Made by a program: the position numbers and the translations under genes. The notes under the pieces are model-generated. The model saw only the letters and a program-made list of their open reading frames with translations. It did no database searches and was not told the origin of the DNA. DNA of 64,000 nucleotides from Apricaphanius iberus (Eukaryota; Chordata; Actinopteri; Cyprinodontiformes; Aphaniidae), in assembly GCA_028564705.1 (NCBI GenBank), contig JAPXFQ010002824.1:276501-340500 (forward strand), given 5' to 3'. Each line of letters opens with the position of its first letter. Position 1 is the first letter of the stretch. This document shows positions 1 through 21,300 of this stretch, in pieces.

Positions 1-314
1 GAATACAGAAGATGTAATTGAGGCTTTGCATTCCTGCGAAGATCAGTAATATAGATAATGTCACAGAAAAAAGCCCAAACAGAAAACCAACTTCCTCCTC
101 TGACAGTGGACTCCCTCTTTGTGCTCCTCCCACTTTTACAGACTCTCGGTTTGCTAAAAAGTCTCAGCCCTCGAAATAATACTGACCGTGGAGACTGGAA
201 CCCCCCTGACTCTTACCTGCAGTATTTTGTTAATGGGCTCCACAAAGCAGCCTTTACAGAAAAAACACAAAACGAAACAAGAGCTGTTCTTTGGATTCTC
301 CCTCAACTGAGAAG

Positions 315-1140
315 ATGCCTGATGCCCTATGTATTGTGGGCTCCGTGTTTGGTGAGTCATACAGATATTCACACTGCCTGACAGCAAATGGATAGGTATA
401 AACAGATTCTGATGTTACATTTCCTCTGTGTGTTGCAGGCTCAAGTGAAGGACAGCAACAGCAAGGTGGATCTCTTCAACCTTTTGCTTCAGATATATTG
501 TGTGATATGTCATTCTGCTCAGTTTAAAATCCCTTTCTAAAATGTTTACCCACAGAATGCGACACCTGCTACCTGATAAATATGGGCTCAGTAATCGCCA
601 TCATTGCCTCTGACATTATCCTGACCGTCTTCCTCATCATCTCTGTGTTTTGCTTTGCACGTCGCCACCGGAGAAGAAAGGACCGGGAGTCTTTTGAAGG
701 CGAGCTTGATTTCTGCAAGTTATTCAGATTTTTTGATATTTTGTCTTTATCTGACCCATTTGCAATACTCAAATCCTTTCTCTGGCTGTAACTAGGTCGA
801 AGGAATCTCTCTTTATCTGCTTCAAAGAAAATGACACCAGAAGTCACAGAATCTCCGTACCAGGTAAAATATTATGCCTTGAAATTAGAAAATGTTTAGT
901 ATTTTTATTTGAGTACCAAATATAAACTAAAACATACAACAATTCTTAATATGTAATTTATGATGAAATTCTTTGATTTATTTTCCACATTATTCTTTTA
1001 TATATTTATTTAAAGATTGTTTTTATTACAAACTATGCATTGTTTGTTACATTTCTGTGTTGTTGTTGTTTTTTACTTTAAAGGAATTACATGGAGTTCA
1101 GTCAGATATCTACAATGAGCTTCGACACTTCAGGAAATGA
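315..1140 (+). CDS. tyrobp: TYROBP/DAP12 transmembrane ITAM adaptor
   Basis: Single-pass adaptor that pairs with activating receptors of myeloid and NK-type cells and signals through an ITAM. Proposed coding exons: 315-351, 439-465, 556-699, 796-863, 1084-1140, giving 110 residues; human TYROBP is about 113. Visible features, in order: a short extracellular part with a CxxC pair (CDTC), a transmembrane segment with the family's buried Asp (IIASDIILTVF), a basic stop-transfer stretch (RRHRRRK), and a C-terminal ITAM, YQELHGVQSDIYNEL, with YxxL-x7-YxxL spacing. The ITAM and Asp identify the family. The third intron uses a GC donor (AAG/GCGAGC at 699/700); this is the only choice I found that keeps frame. 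The first exon is the weak part: its hydrophobic leader is short, so another upstream start or exon is possible. A candidate ATTAAA poly(A) signal lies at 1387. HCST, its usual neighbour in some vertebrates, was not seen. Confidence 0.85.
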
Positions 1141-1686
1141 CAGCATGTGGACTACTGTAAAGATTCTCAACTTTATGTCTGTGACTAACTGTAGAATAAA
1201 TGTAAGAACTATGTCTAACAGTCCTTGGTATAAATATTGCTTTGCTACTTATAATAGATCAGAATTCTTATGATAATCAATGTGGCGTACCTTAATGTGT
1301 TTTATGTAGTTGATTTAAATTCTGCTCAATGGGAATGTAGAGTGGAAAATTATATTCATTGCATGTTTTGTTAATATTTTTTTTGTATTAAATGATAAAT
1401 AATCCCCAACTTTACAAACAAAGTTCAGCCTCAGAAAAATCCCAGTCAAACTCATTACGATGATTTCATTAGATTTATTTGAGTATGTTTTTCATTTATC
1501 AGCTTTCATTGCAAGCACCTTATTCTTGTTTTACAGCCAAAACAGGATTAAATCAAAAATATTTTCTTTATTTCTGTCTTCACATGTTTCCCATACAAAA
1601 AAATTTATACAATGCTTCTATTTTGAAGAAATAAAAAATCCCCAACATTAGCTGTATTTTGAGAGATCCTGTCTGCTGCTGTTGAG

Positions 1687-4055
1687 TCAACACATGGTGG
1701 CTCCTGACTCATTAGGAGGAAGCAGGTCTGAAAAACAAAAGAAAAATCGCCGTATTCAATTACAACAGAATTGCATGCACTGGACACTGGAGGCTCTGTA
1801 TTATTGAAAGAAACCGCAGAAAAATGGTAAGCTTTACAACAAAATTCTAGAGAAACAAACCTTCATCCAGATTTGACCGGCACAGCTAAACTTCTGGGAC
1901 CTGTAAAGGCTAAAGTGAAAATAACAAATAAAACATGTTTCCCGGATGGATGAATGCATTACTTAGTTGCTACTAGTTAATGGGACATTTATTCTTACCA
2001 AGAGGGGGAGTTTCCGAGCTGATGTATTCTCTGGTTTCTGTGGGAATATTCATTCTTTAAATCCTTTTACTGTTTACCATTTGAAAACTTTTGAGTGCCT
2101 TGCATATTATACAACTGGTCTTACCTTTACTGTTGTGCACCACATCCAGTTTTCCATTGTTGACCTCAGAGCTTTCCCAAGATGTCTCCCTGCTTGTATC
2201 CACATCCACCCCCTCAGCCTGTATTCGAAGACTTGTGCTGGCAGACCTCACCATTGTTTCCTCTTCACTGTCCAGAGCAGTCTTTCGTCCGCTTCCTTGT
2301 AGCCTGCCTGGACCTTTGATTTGCTCCTGGCTCCCCTCCTTAACATGCCTGCTGGTCTTATCCAGCAGCAGCATGTTGTCTGTGCCCGCTCGTGTTTTTC
2401 TCCTTGATGGTGCCCGTCCTTCTACTGCAACTTTGGGATCAATAACTTCATAGCTGTCGTGGTCTTTGGATGTTTCTACAAAGAAAAAAACAGCTTCATA
2501 TGGCTTCTGAATCAACAAACATAATATCTTGCAAAAGTACATATTTTTAGACTTTTTATTTCACCATGTAACAACTACAATAGGCACTGTTTTTTATTGG
2601 GGCTTATTTGGGTATGTCTGCACAAATTGCTGCATAAAATGGAAGGAATAAGATCCATTTTTTTACAAATAAATATCTGAAATGTCTGGCTTGTATTTCT
2701 ATTCAGTCCCTTTTACACTTTCATTACCAAATAAAATCCACTGCAAACAATCTCACCCTATTTGTTGTTTAACAGAGGTTTGTAGAGAACTTTTGTGAAG
2801 AAACATTATAATGAAGAACAAATAACACGGTAGACAGTTATGGGAGAAAACTGTGACGTTGTTTAGCACAGGTTTAAGTTATAAAACAACACCCCAAGAT
2901 TTAAATATCTCACAGTGATAGAAACCTAACCCAAATGACTTTCAGGGTTAATTGCAATGAAACTTGCTTCCACAGAGTATTGACGCCGTTGGCATGAATA
3001 CAAACACACAACCATTTTTTTTCTGATTTTTGTTTCTGTAAAAAAATGCAAATCCCATATCTATTTCATTCCAATTCATTAATAAATATTACTTTGTGTT
3101 TGGCCTATCGAATAAAATCCACATTTTAAAAAGTAAATTTTTTAATTGCAAGAGGAAAAATTGTGAGGCAAGTTGTGAGGATATGAATTATTTTGCTGGG
3201 CTCTGTAACCCAGGTAATTTAACGATTTACAGAAATGTAACTGTGATTCAAACTTCACCTTTGCTTTCACTTCCGCTTTGATCTGGTCCTGAAAAATGAA
3301 CAACAAATATTGTTATTTATGTGAAATAATAAATCTAGCTTCTATATGTAAATTCTGTGTGACAAATATATATAATGTACCTGGATAGCCAGGGGTGACA
3401 ACACTCTCCTCTGATTGCATGTCAGACAAATCTGCAAATTGAATAATTAAACTCTTTTTAAGATAAGACATAAACATATTTATACTCCACTAACATTCTA
3501 CAAATAAACATACCATTGGAATCTTGGTCTCTTAGTGGTCTATCAACAGGATTCCTCTTTGCTGTAAGCATAAGAAACGGTAAAGATTAGGAGAAAAACG
3601 AAAAAATAATCAGGTGTTGGTTTCTCTTCCCATTTGTTCTTCTGTTTTAATGTTCTAACAGGGAAGCAAAAGCAAGTTTAAGGATCTAATAAGATAAACT
3701 GTGAAGTGTGATGCACCAACCTGTGACTTTGGCAGTTGTGGTCCTTTCAGTGGTTGCTCCAAGAGCCTCTGTAGGAATATATCAACACATGGTCAATTCA
3801 AACATGCATTATTCCACAAATATCAGGTGTCAGAGTAAGGGAAAATGTGATTACAAATCTCACCATTTAGAAAGATCAACACATGTCGTCTTTGATCTTA
3901 AAATTAAGAAACAATTGGTTCTTTTCATCAACTGGTTTAATGGTTTTGAATACTTTTCTCTACAAAAGACAAATATTAAGTTTGTATTATTTACCTTTTA
4001 TTTGACCTTGAATTGCCAGGACTGCAAATGGCAGCAGCAACAGCAGACACAACAT
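1687..4055 (-). CDS. Unrecognised small secreted protein, seven phase-1 exons
   Basis: I do not recognise the family. Exons on the minus strand: 4055-3995, 3768-3721, 3561-3514, 3431-3381, 3288-3259, 2475-2125, 1727-1687. All six introns have GT-AG ends and phase 1, and the joined frame is open for 209 residues. The first 17 residues are a clear signal peptide (MLCLLLLLPFAVLAIQG). No transmembrane segment follows, so secretion is inferred. Four short exons of 30-51 bp encode Ser/Thr/Asp-rich segments such as EALGATTERTTTAKVT. A 117-residue exon follows, rich in Glu, Ser, Lys and Arg with basic patches (SRRKTR), then a short tail ending ESGATMC. Only two or three candidate cysteines are present, so a disulfide-rich fold is unlikely. 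A reverse-strand AATAAA (TTTATT at 1567-1572) lies downstream. Phase-1 exons argue against the SCPP mineralisation family, which uses phase 0. Gene structure is well supported; function is unknown. Confidence 0.6.
2565..2940 (+). mobile_element. Tc1-like transposon fragment (5' part)
   Basis: The text runs through recognisable degenerate Tc1-like 5' terminal sequence: a TTTTTATTGGG stretch, ACAAATAAATATCTGAAATG, a TATTCAGTCCC segment, then GAGGTTTGTAGAGAA and AGTTATAAAACAACACC. It sits in the intron between exons 5 and 6 of the minus-strand secreted-protein gene. No open transposase remains. The same family recurs, more completely, at 5315-6475. Confidence 0.6.
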
Positions 4056-4225
4056 GGAGCTGAAGCAGAGCAAAATGTGTTTTCAATTCCTTTCCATTCA
4101 TCTGAAAATTAAAGTACATCTAAACTTCAGGAAAAAAATAAAATAAAAATGGCTTACCACTTCATTTCCCCTTAGATTCCCTACCTCTGTCCTCTGATTG
4201 TCTGTTAAAAGTCAATGCAATTTGT

Positions 4226-4234
4226 CTTTTTATG
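4226..4234 (-). promoter_or_regulatory. Candidate TATA box of the secreted-protein gene
   Basis: The minus strand reads CATAAAAAG about 170 bp upstream of the first ATG of the secreted-protein gene. Spacing allows a 5' UTR of roughly 140 bp or a short leader intron. This is a motif match only. Confidence 0.3.
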
Positions 4235-4239
4235 CACTC

Positions 4240-5170
4240 CCACATCAAGGCTGTGCTAAAGTTAATTACAGATTCTGGCCAGATGGATATGATTGGGTCT
4301 TATACTCAAAGACGCCATGTGTGTGTTAAACACTGTGTCATTTCTCTGCAAAAGAGTTACAATTGGATTCTTCTAAGTTTACAAGGGGGCTATTCATTCC
4401 CTTTCACCATGAAAACAACAAATCCTAACATACAGATTCACAGAAGAGAGGGGGTTTACCCTCTAATATGTGCTGATTACAGGTGGCATGGTTACATCAG
4501 AGAATGCCCTCTGACATCTTCTTTGACCGGGGTCACCTTTTAAGTAATCCATCAGAACAAAGTTGCTTTATTTTTCATTAATCTTCCTTGATAAAGTTTG
4601 GCCCTGCTTTTAATTAACAAAGGCCCTATGGGGGGTGAGTGATTTAAAGGTTACCCTGTGTCTGTGGGATAGGATAATAAAAATAAAATGTGGTTACTTT
4701 AAATCTATACCTCTCAACCCTAAAAATGACGAAAAAAGCACACACAAAAACACGATATGTCAAACATTACAATGCTCTGAAACGTATTTTTAATGTCATA
4801 ATGGACAGATATTTTAAAAGGCTCAGACTGCTACTATAATTGTTTCCAGTTGCAGTTTCCGAAAAATATGTATGGAGAATCATAATTTTCATATGCTTTC
4901 TGTTATTTCCTTTTCTAATTTTAGTAAAGTCATTGAAGTTTCCCAATTTGATATGAAAAACTGTAATCTTTTTTTATACCATGACACAAATAAAGATACT
5001 ATTTCTCGATTCCTCTTAAATATTATTAAGAAGAAAAAGATTAAAATCAAGAGATGTGTGTTTATTTCAATAGCATCATTTACTTTCCTATTCATTTCTT
5101 TTGTCTCTTTCTCCAAAATCCAAATAAATTGGAGAACAGTTTTTGATGCATGTATACTTTTTTTTCAAAA
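4240..5170. other. AT-rich spacer, no gene seen
   Basis: Spacer upstream of the minus-strand secreted-protein gene. It has short open stretches on both strands without recognisable motifs or splice context. I see no gene or clear repeat here. Confidence 0.5.
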
Positions 5171-5179
5171 GGTTTTTTT

Positions 5180-5290
5180 GTGACTCTATAGTGACCTTTA
5201 TTCAGCATTTGCTTGACGGGGAAGATATGTAGCAAAGGGCCAGCCTCTGCATATGCCACCTGCTTTACCCACTGAGCCATGTGGTGTCCA
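5180..5290 (-). mobile_element. tRNA-derived SINE
   Basis: On the minus strand the sequence starts with a tRNA-like A box, TGGCTCAGTGGGTAAAGC. It continues with GGTGGCATATGCAGAGGC and a tail containing GCTACATATCTTCCCC and AATAAAGG. This order matches a common percomorph tRNA-SINE layout as I remember it. The copy is decayed and its B box is not convincing, so it is not a functional tRNA. Confidence 0.6.
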
Positions 5291-5314
5291 TATCTAGACT
5301 TTTCTATACATTGA

Positions 5315-6475
5315 GTGACTTGCTAAAGTTATTCATACCCCTCGAATATTTTGAACCTTGTCACATTTTGTCATGTTATAACCACAAAATTATTCGCATT
5401 TTACTGATTTTATGTGACTGACCAGCACAAAATAGTGTCTAAATATGAAAATAAAGGTAAATGGAAACACACACACACACCCCACCCCCCAGCCGTGTTT
5501 ACTTGTATATTGTTAAATACAATCTTGCAAAAATTGTCTTCAGAAGGTAAAATTAATCCATAATCCAAATTAGCCTGACTATAAATCCAGCCTATCTGTG
5601 AGGACCTCAGAGGTTAGTCACAAAACATTAATGAACAAACATGAAAAAGTTGTGGGGAAGTTGAAAGGAAGGTTAGAAAAAGTTTTTAGGAAGAATTCCT
5701 CCAACTCTTAACATAGCATGGACCATTCAAAAAAGAAAAAAAGTATGAAACAACTGTGCATTCATAAACACATGGCCATCCAACTAATAGACATATACAG
5801 TAAGTCAGAAAAGCAGTAGAGATCACGTAAAATGGGAGAGTCTAGAGAAGCAATTTATGGAGGATTTCACAAACCTGATTTTTACGAAAATAGAAGAAAG
5901 CCACTTTCAAAAGAAAGCAAAAATAATCTCTCTTTAAAGTTTGCTCCCAGCTATCTACACACAAGACACAAGAAATGTGAGGAAGAAAGGACTCTGGTCT
6001 GAACTTTTTAGATGGCAAAAATAATGCAATAACACTGCACATTAAACACACAATTCAACAGGAAACATGGTGGTGGCATAATTGTGCTGTGGGTATGCTA
6101 TACTGCCTATTATCTTGGCAATTTACCTAATAGGGAGCTAAATACAGGGCATACCTGAAATTTATACGGCTCCAAAAAGCAGAGACGTGCATGGTTATTC
6201 ACCTTTCAGCAAAACAGCAACAGCAAATATGCAGCTGGAGCTATATTAAAGCAGTTATATAGATGTGTTAAAATGGCCCAACCAGTCAAGACCTAAATTA
6301 ACTGAGATGGTAGGCTATACCAAGATTTAATGGTTGTTCACCCTTTTTTATCTGAGTTTTTCAGATTTTTATTTGTAGGCCTATTATTAGGCCTACACAT
6401 AAAATCCAGACAAATCCAATGAAGTCTGTGAGAGTAGCACAAGAAAATGTCAGGAGTTGCAAACACTGACAAACA
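5315..6475 (+). mobile_element. Decayed Tc1-like transposon, near full length
   Basis: The left end carries degenerate Tc1 terminal sequence (TTATTCATACCCCT, CACATTTTGTCATG, AACCACAAAATTA). The right end carries its inverted counterpart (ACATAAAATCC, AATGAAGTCTGTG). Between them are transposase-gene landmarks in order, including AACATGGTGGTGGCAT near 6064 and GGAGCTAAATACAGGGC near 6134. Many stops and indels make it inactive. Length of about 1.16 kb implies internal deletions, since intact Tc1-like elements are about 1.6 kb. Confidence 0.75.
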
Positions 6476-6812
6476 ACAGCCACACAATAGTGTGTTCCCT
6501 CCTAATTCATGGCATATGTTTAAATGCTGCGCTAACATTGAATAAAATAAAAATTTCCCCCAACGTTAATCTTATGGTTTATTGTAGAGTGCATTGCCTT
6601 GTTTAAGACTGAAACGTAACAGATCACGTTGTGATTAGGTTTTATTATGCTTAAATTATATACACTTGATAAAACGTCACATCTCATATGAAGCAGTCTA
6701 TGATATGAGTCCACTCCTAGACACGTGTAGATCAAAGTTTGTCTTTCAGCCACACAGACCTGTTGGTGGCAGAAGAAGCGAAAATCTCGCCGTGGAAAAC
6801 AGAAAAGAATGA

Positions 6813-6826
6813 GCGCCCCCTGCTGG
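6813..6826 (-). promoter_or_regulatory. CTCF-type motif at the csnk2a1 promoter
   Basis: The minus strand reads CCAGCAGGGGGCGC, which fits the vertebrate CTCF core CCASYAGRKGGCRS at all 14 positions. It lies just upstream of the likely csnk2a1 first exon, at the edge of the preceding transposon-rich spacer. Binding is inferred. Confidence 0.6.
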
Positions 6827-6829
6827 AAA

Positions 6830-8060
6830 TACCTTTCGCATTAAGCTCTTGATCTCGAGCATCGCCATATTGACGTCCCAACAACGCTGAGAGGTAATCG
6901 TGTTATTTAATCTTAAATCCTTGTTGTTTTATAACCCGCGTTTATGTTATTAGGCGGGTTGAAAAGCCGGGGATGGATATCTTTTCCATGGGAGCCGTTG
7001 TGCTTCTCCATCACGGTGTTCGTGGGCTGTTTTGTCTAGGCGTTGTCAGCCAGTTGCCTCGCCAGAAAGCAGTCTATTCACTCCCATAGCTTACTAGCTT
7101 AGCACTTTTCTAGGCTAGGAAAATTGGTCAGTGTTTGAAGTTTGCTATAAAGTCCAGCATAGATAATGACCTACCGGGCATTTAATTGGATATTTGAAAG
7201 CCCAATGCTGATTCCATCTCGACACTATGCGGCAATGTGGCCGAGAACTGGCTGTGACTTTTCTACCGGCTTTTCACTCTGCTGTTGACGAGCTAACGCT
7301 AACTAGTTAGCATCCCTGCCAGCTTCCCGGTTCAACTGCTAGCTACTAGCTGATAGCACTCAACCAGGCCGTAGGCCGCACAGGGTTTGTAACGGCTTTC
7401 ACCATTTAAGTAAAATTACCAAGCATATTGGCTGGTTTTAAATGAACCTGTGCACGTTTCTTTACTCCTTAATTTACGTATTTATTTTTTTCTGAGACCA
7501 TATTTGTTACATACAGGTCCTAATCGCTACAGCTTCTTTCGTTGGCGTGCGCTGGCTCACACACTTTGCTCATGTTTGCTTAATTGACTTTATTGATTTT
7601 AATCGGCCTACTTTCTACCCCCCTTTTTCCAACAGGAGGTAGTCGTTTTAGCCCCCAGTGATGACTGTATTGAGCCCAGTGCCTCCCGATTAGACTGGTT
7701 GGATGCCCCCACATCCAGGTTTCTCCATTTCATACGCCATCATATGCATGCACCCGCTGCTTAGCTCCTCAGAATTATTTTGTGTGCATTGTTTTGTTTT
7801 GAGCAGTTTGTTTATTTTTGAAGGCTATTGAAGTCCTTAAATTTATTAACCAAGTTATTCTTTATCAATTCAAATCATATGTGAAGTTTCAGACCACCGT
7901 TTAGGTTAAAAAGCTTAATGATTTTGTACTATAGTAATTAACTCTAAAGGCATATTTTTATTTTTCCATGTCTGTTTAGCTTTCCTACAACAAAGGCATC
8001 TCAGCTAATCTTGTTCACTTCTTCTACCACCATTAATCCTGGAGGAAACCTCCCAGGTAT
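6830..8060 (+). promoter_or_regulatory. csnk2a1: csnk2a1 promoter and 5' UTR exons
   Basis: This is a locally CpG-richer stretch before the coding exons. A CRE-like TGACGTCC lies near 6873. A strong donor, GAGAG/GTAATC near 6891, probably ends the first non-coding exon. Two further possible leader exons have plausible ends: about 7636-7717 (AACAG before, CATCCAG/GTTTCT after) and about 7980-8056 (TTTAG before, CTCCCAG/GTATTG after). They carry no long frame. Only transcript data can show which are used. Confidence 0.45.
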
Positions 8061-8251
8061 TGTACTGTCTTATATATAAAATTATTGATAAGGATATTTT
8101 TTGATTCAAATATAATAAGTTATTTACCAAGAAATTTAATATAATATACTATCTACTATTAATTCATACCTTTGTCATTTTTGATGGTTTTAATTTTTTT
8201 TCACATGTCTTTCCTTTTTATAGGACATTTAGAAAAGATCCCATACAGAAT

Positions 8252-17921
<9,670 letters not shown>

Positions 17922-18166
17922 AACCACTTCCTCACCTGTGTTAAACGTGTGCTCATGGTCATGCCCTGGCCATGCCCCCCCCCCCCTTTATGTTGACAAT
18001 AACAAAGATTTAAATTACTTTCGTGTTCAGTTCTATTTTGACACCTGGACTTGACAGAACTGCATTGTTGCACCTGTCGGGTTTGTTAGACATTAATTTG
18101 GGTGTGTTACTTGACAATGCCATTGTCTAGAAATTCTAATAAGATGTAGACATAAAGAGAATGGAT

Positions 18167-18172
18167 AATAAA
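18167..18172 (+). promoter_or_regulatory. csnk2a1: csnk2a1 polyadenylation signal
   Basis: AATAAA about 250 bp after the csnk2a1 stop codon, followed by TTTATTTTGTATGTT. This is the first good signal downstream of the stop; longer 3' UTRs cannot be excluded. Confidence 0.6.
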
Positions 18173-18199
18173 ATTTATTTTGTATGTTCCAAATATACA

Positions 18200-20060
18200 G
18201 TCTTGCTTGAAACTGTTTGATGGGGATCCTGCTGTATTACACTGTGAAACCTTTACGTGACTTCACAAAAACAAGGAGTCGGGTAATCTGGTGTGTCCCA
18301 CCTATCAGTGCTCGCTGGTTGCACACAATGTAATGTGCAGGAGTTGTTAGTGTTTTGAAGTTGTTAGATGCTTATCATTCTTTAATTGGACTTTTTTTGT
18401 AGATATTCTACAGTTACTGTCAGGTTGCATGCACCCAATGCTGAGTTTCACAGGGTCAATAGTTTGCCAACTTTATGTTACTTTCACTTCTGTATGTGTA
18501 TGTAAGTGTCCATGTTTGTTTTTTATGAAGTCTTATACACATGATTTTGATTACATAGACGATTTTGTAACTTTTTTGTTTTATGTTGGGAGGAGTCATC
18601 ACCTACGGAAAACAACTTCAAAAATAAACAATTTAAACAGGGCTTTACAAGCACAAGTTATTGACTGTACCATCTCATAAATGGTTTGCGTTGACTGAAA
18701 AGGTGGTGTAGGGCAGCAAGATGATTTTACCAATGAGAGAATTTTCAGTTATATTTGTTGATCTCTAGATTAGAATTGAAAACCTAATCTCAGTAATTCA
18801 GTTGAAAAGTGAAATTGATGAATTCATTACACACAAAGTATTTTGCATTCAAAGCTTTTTTATGTAAATTTGTGATTATGGCTTAGAGCCATTAAAAACC
18901 CCATTTCATTTTATCAAAGGCATCGGTGTTGCAGTAGACCAACAAAAATGAGTTTAATACAGCGTGATGGTCTGCTGACAGGTGTGTAAATATGCATTAA
19001 ACAATTAGATGGTGGGGGGGGGTTCTTTAGCATGACTTACTGAATCCTTGTAATTTGGCATGCTGCGCCTTTGCCTCTGATGAGGTGTTCAAAGAGTCCA
19101 GGTCGCTTTAGTAGTGGCCTTTAGGTCCTGCATTGTTGGGAGGTATCAAAGATTCTATGCTGATTTGGCAGTGTGAATAGGTGTCTAGTAAATGCAATTA
19201 ATCAAGCCTGTCAATAGAGTGAAGCGGTGCTTTAAACATAACCAGCAGATGACGTGTCTCCAAATCATCACTGAATGTGGAAACTTCAATCTGGACCTCA
19301 TGCATCTTAGATTCTGAATCTTTTTACTTTCTGGGACAATGAATTTCACAAGGTGCATTAATCTGAAAAGATAATTTCTGAGTACTTGAGCAACCTATTA
19401 TGTTTTTTTCGGAAATTAATCCGTTTTATATTTAATCTATCAACATTCTCCTGGTTGTTTCTGGAGGGTTAATGCCTACAGCTGTATTCATAACATCTGA
19501 CATTAAACTGTTGTAGCTGTGGTCAAATGATAATTATGGCTTAAATCAGCCGCTGAAATCCATCAATAGACAATATTTTGGGCAACTTAAAAAGTACAGA
19601 AATACTGTTGTAGAGCCCAATGAAAGTCATTGAAAGATACGTTACACAGATACATGAGACAGGTAAACTCTTCTACTTAGAATTAAGAGACACCTCTTAA
19701 TTTTCTGTCACTTCCTGGGAGTCTTGTTTAGAGTATGTTTGGTTACTTCCACCAACCCCATGAAGCTGCCAAGAAATAGCAGGCCAGACGGTGTTAAATG
19801 GGATGCAAACAACACTTAATGTCGGTGTGTTTATACACTGAGTTGGAGTGAAGGCAATCAAGATCAAACTTGTGTAGGACAAAAGGGGCCAAATTTAGGG
19901 GCCAAATTTAAAAATGTTCAGCTCATTTGTCTATCTGTCCATTCAAAGACTTGTATCTGATCCTGCATTGTTAAAAAGGCTTACTGTGTCTAGGATGCTA
20001 GATGAATCTAGAATGAATAAATACATTAATATAAAGCTACAATAAAGCTTTTTTCTAAAA
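18200..20060. other. Spacer after csnk2a1, no gene seen
   Basis: AT-rich DNA with only short frames. It may include an extended csnk2a1 3' UTR. A 13-bp tandem duplication of GGGGCCAAATTTA lies near 19886-19911. No other structure was recognised. Confidence 0.5.
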
Positions 20061-20068
20061 AGGGTGGA

Positions 20069-20105
20069 GGTGGGGTAAAGTGAGACACTCTCATTTTACC
20101 CCACC
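20069..20105. repeat. Palindrome at left end of pogo-like element
   Basis: GGTGGGGTAAAGTGAGA is followed at once by an inverted copy ending TCATTTTACCCCACC. The terminal repeat is therefore one arm of a hairpin of about 15 bp per arm. Confidence 0.8.
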
Positions 20106-20250
20106 ATGAGGCACAGGTTAAGTTTAGTTTTAAACATATTTTAATGTAATATATTACATGTGTAATGCAATATTAGTATTAATTAAATAATAATTATTAT
20201 GTAATGTTACATTTTTATTTTAAATGTCATCAACATTATAGAAAAGCCAT

Positions 20251-21300
20251 CATGCCAAGGCAATACATAAGGAAGACAACCCGGGGCAAAACACCCGTCG
20301 ATGAGATGGAGAGTGCAGCTGCTGAGGTCAAGGAAGGGAAGAAATCTATCAGAGCAGCTTGCAAGGGACAGAAATATTGATAAGTCAAGCCTTTTTCAGA
20401 TTCATTAAGAAAAAAGAGAAAGGAGAAGTAAAATCAGTAGCCTGGGGTGCAGTAGCTGAGGCTAAACGTTCTATTTGATCAGGTTGTGACAGAAACAGGG
20501 AAAAAGCAAGTTGGTTCTGTCACATCGGCTGAGAGAGGAGAACTTGTTACCATGGTGTGTGCAGTGAATGCTGCTGGGAATGCCATACCTCCCATGCTTG
20601 TCTTCCCAAGAGTCAGATTTAAGGACTGCTTCATAACAGGACAGGAGCACCTCCAGGAGCCAAAGGTACCGCCACTAGAACGGGATGGATGAATGAAGAC
20701 ACCTACAGCACACTAACTGCACCCCTGATCATCCCATGCAGCTAATCCTGGATAATCTTAAAGCTCACATCTCACTCAAGGCAGTAGAAATATCCCAGAG
20801 CAGTGGTATTGTTCCGCTCACCCTCCCACCCCATTCATCTCATCGCCTGCAGCCTCTCGACGTGACAGTGTATGGTCCGTTCAAGACCCATTACAGTCGT
20901 GCTCTTGATGGGTGGATGAGGTCTAACCCCGGCAAAACAGTCTCCATCTACCAGACTGCAGGACTTGTAAATGAGGCCTTCGTGTCAGCAGTTACACCAC
21001 GCACATCACTTCTAGATTTAGGTCCACTGGGATTTTCCCATTTAATAAAGACATTTTCCCTGATGAAGCGTTTGCACCATCCATGGTGTCAGACCGGCCA
21101 AACCCTGAGCTGAAGCCTGCCACTGCAGACAATCTTGAATGTCCAGCCACTGCACATGGTCCACATGGATGTGTCTCGCCAGCTGACTCAGGTGTGTCAC
21201 TTGTTCCCAGCCGACCTGGATAAGTGTCTCCTCGTGAAATTCTTCCACTTCCCAAATGTCCCCTCAGAACAAAAACCAAACGAAAGCGTGTGACGACAGC
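20251..21300 (+). pseudogene. Broken pogo-like transposase
   Basis: The N-terminal fragment begins MPRQYIRKTTRGKTPVDEM near 20251 and resembles the helix-turn-helix start of pogo-class transposases. The DDE region follows in at least two other frames. From about 20486 there is ETGKKQVGSVTSAERGELVT and AIPPMLVFPRVRF. From about 20736 there is LILDNLKAHISL (position of the second catalytic Asp), LPPHSSHRLQPLDV and YGPFKTHYSRALDGWMRSNP. Frameshifts, a deletion before the second block and stops disable it. The host domesticated relatives of this class (jerky/CENP-B-like) are single-exon too, but the breaks argue against function here. Confidence 0.8.

Noticed and set aside
58..381. 107-codon frame overlapping the first tyrobp exon
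   Set aside because: It is in a different frame from the exon chain that builds DAP12 and has no recognisable domain.
2091..2453. Plus-strand frame of 120 codons opposite the large secreted-protein exon
   Set aside because: It is the antisense shadow of the 351-bp minus-strand exon, which has splice sites and fits a seven-exon frame.
5230..5290. Functional tRNA gene on the minus strand
   Set aside because: Only an A-box-like start is present; cloverleaf pairing and a good B box are missing. It is a SINE head.
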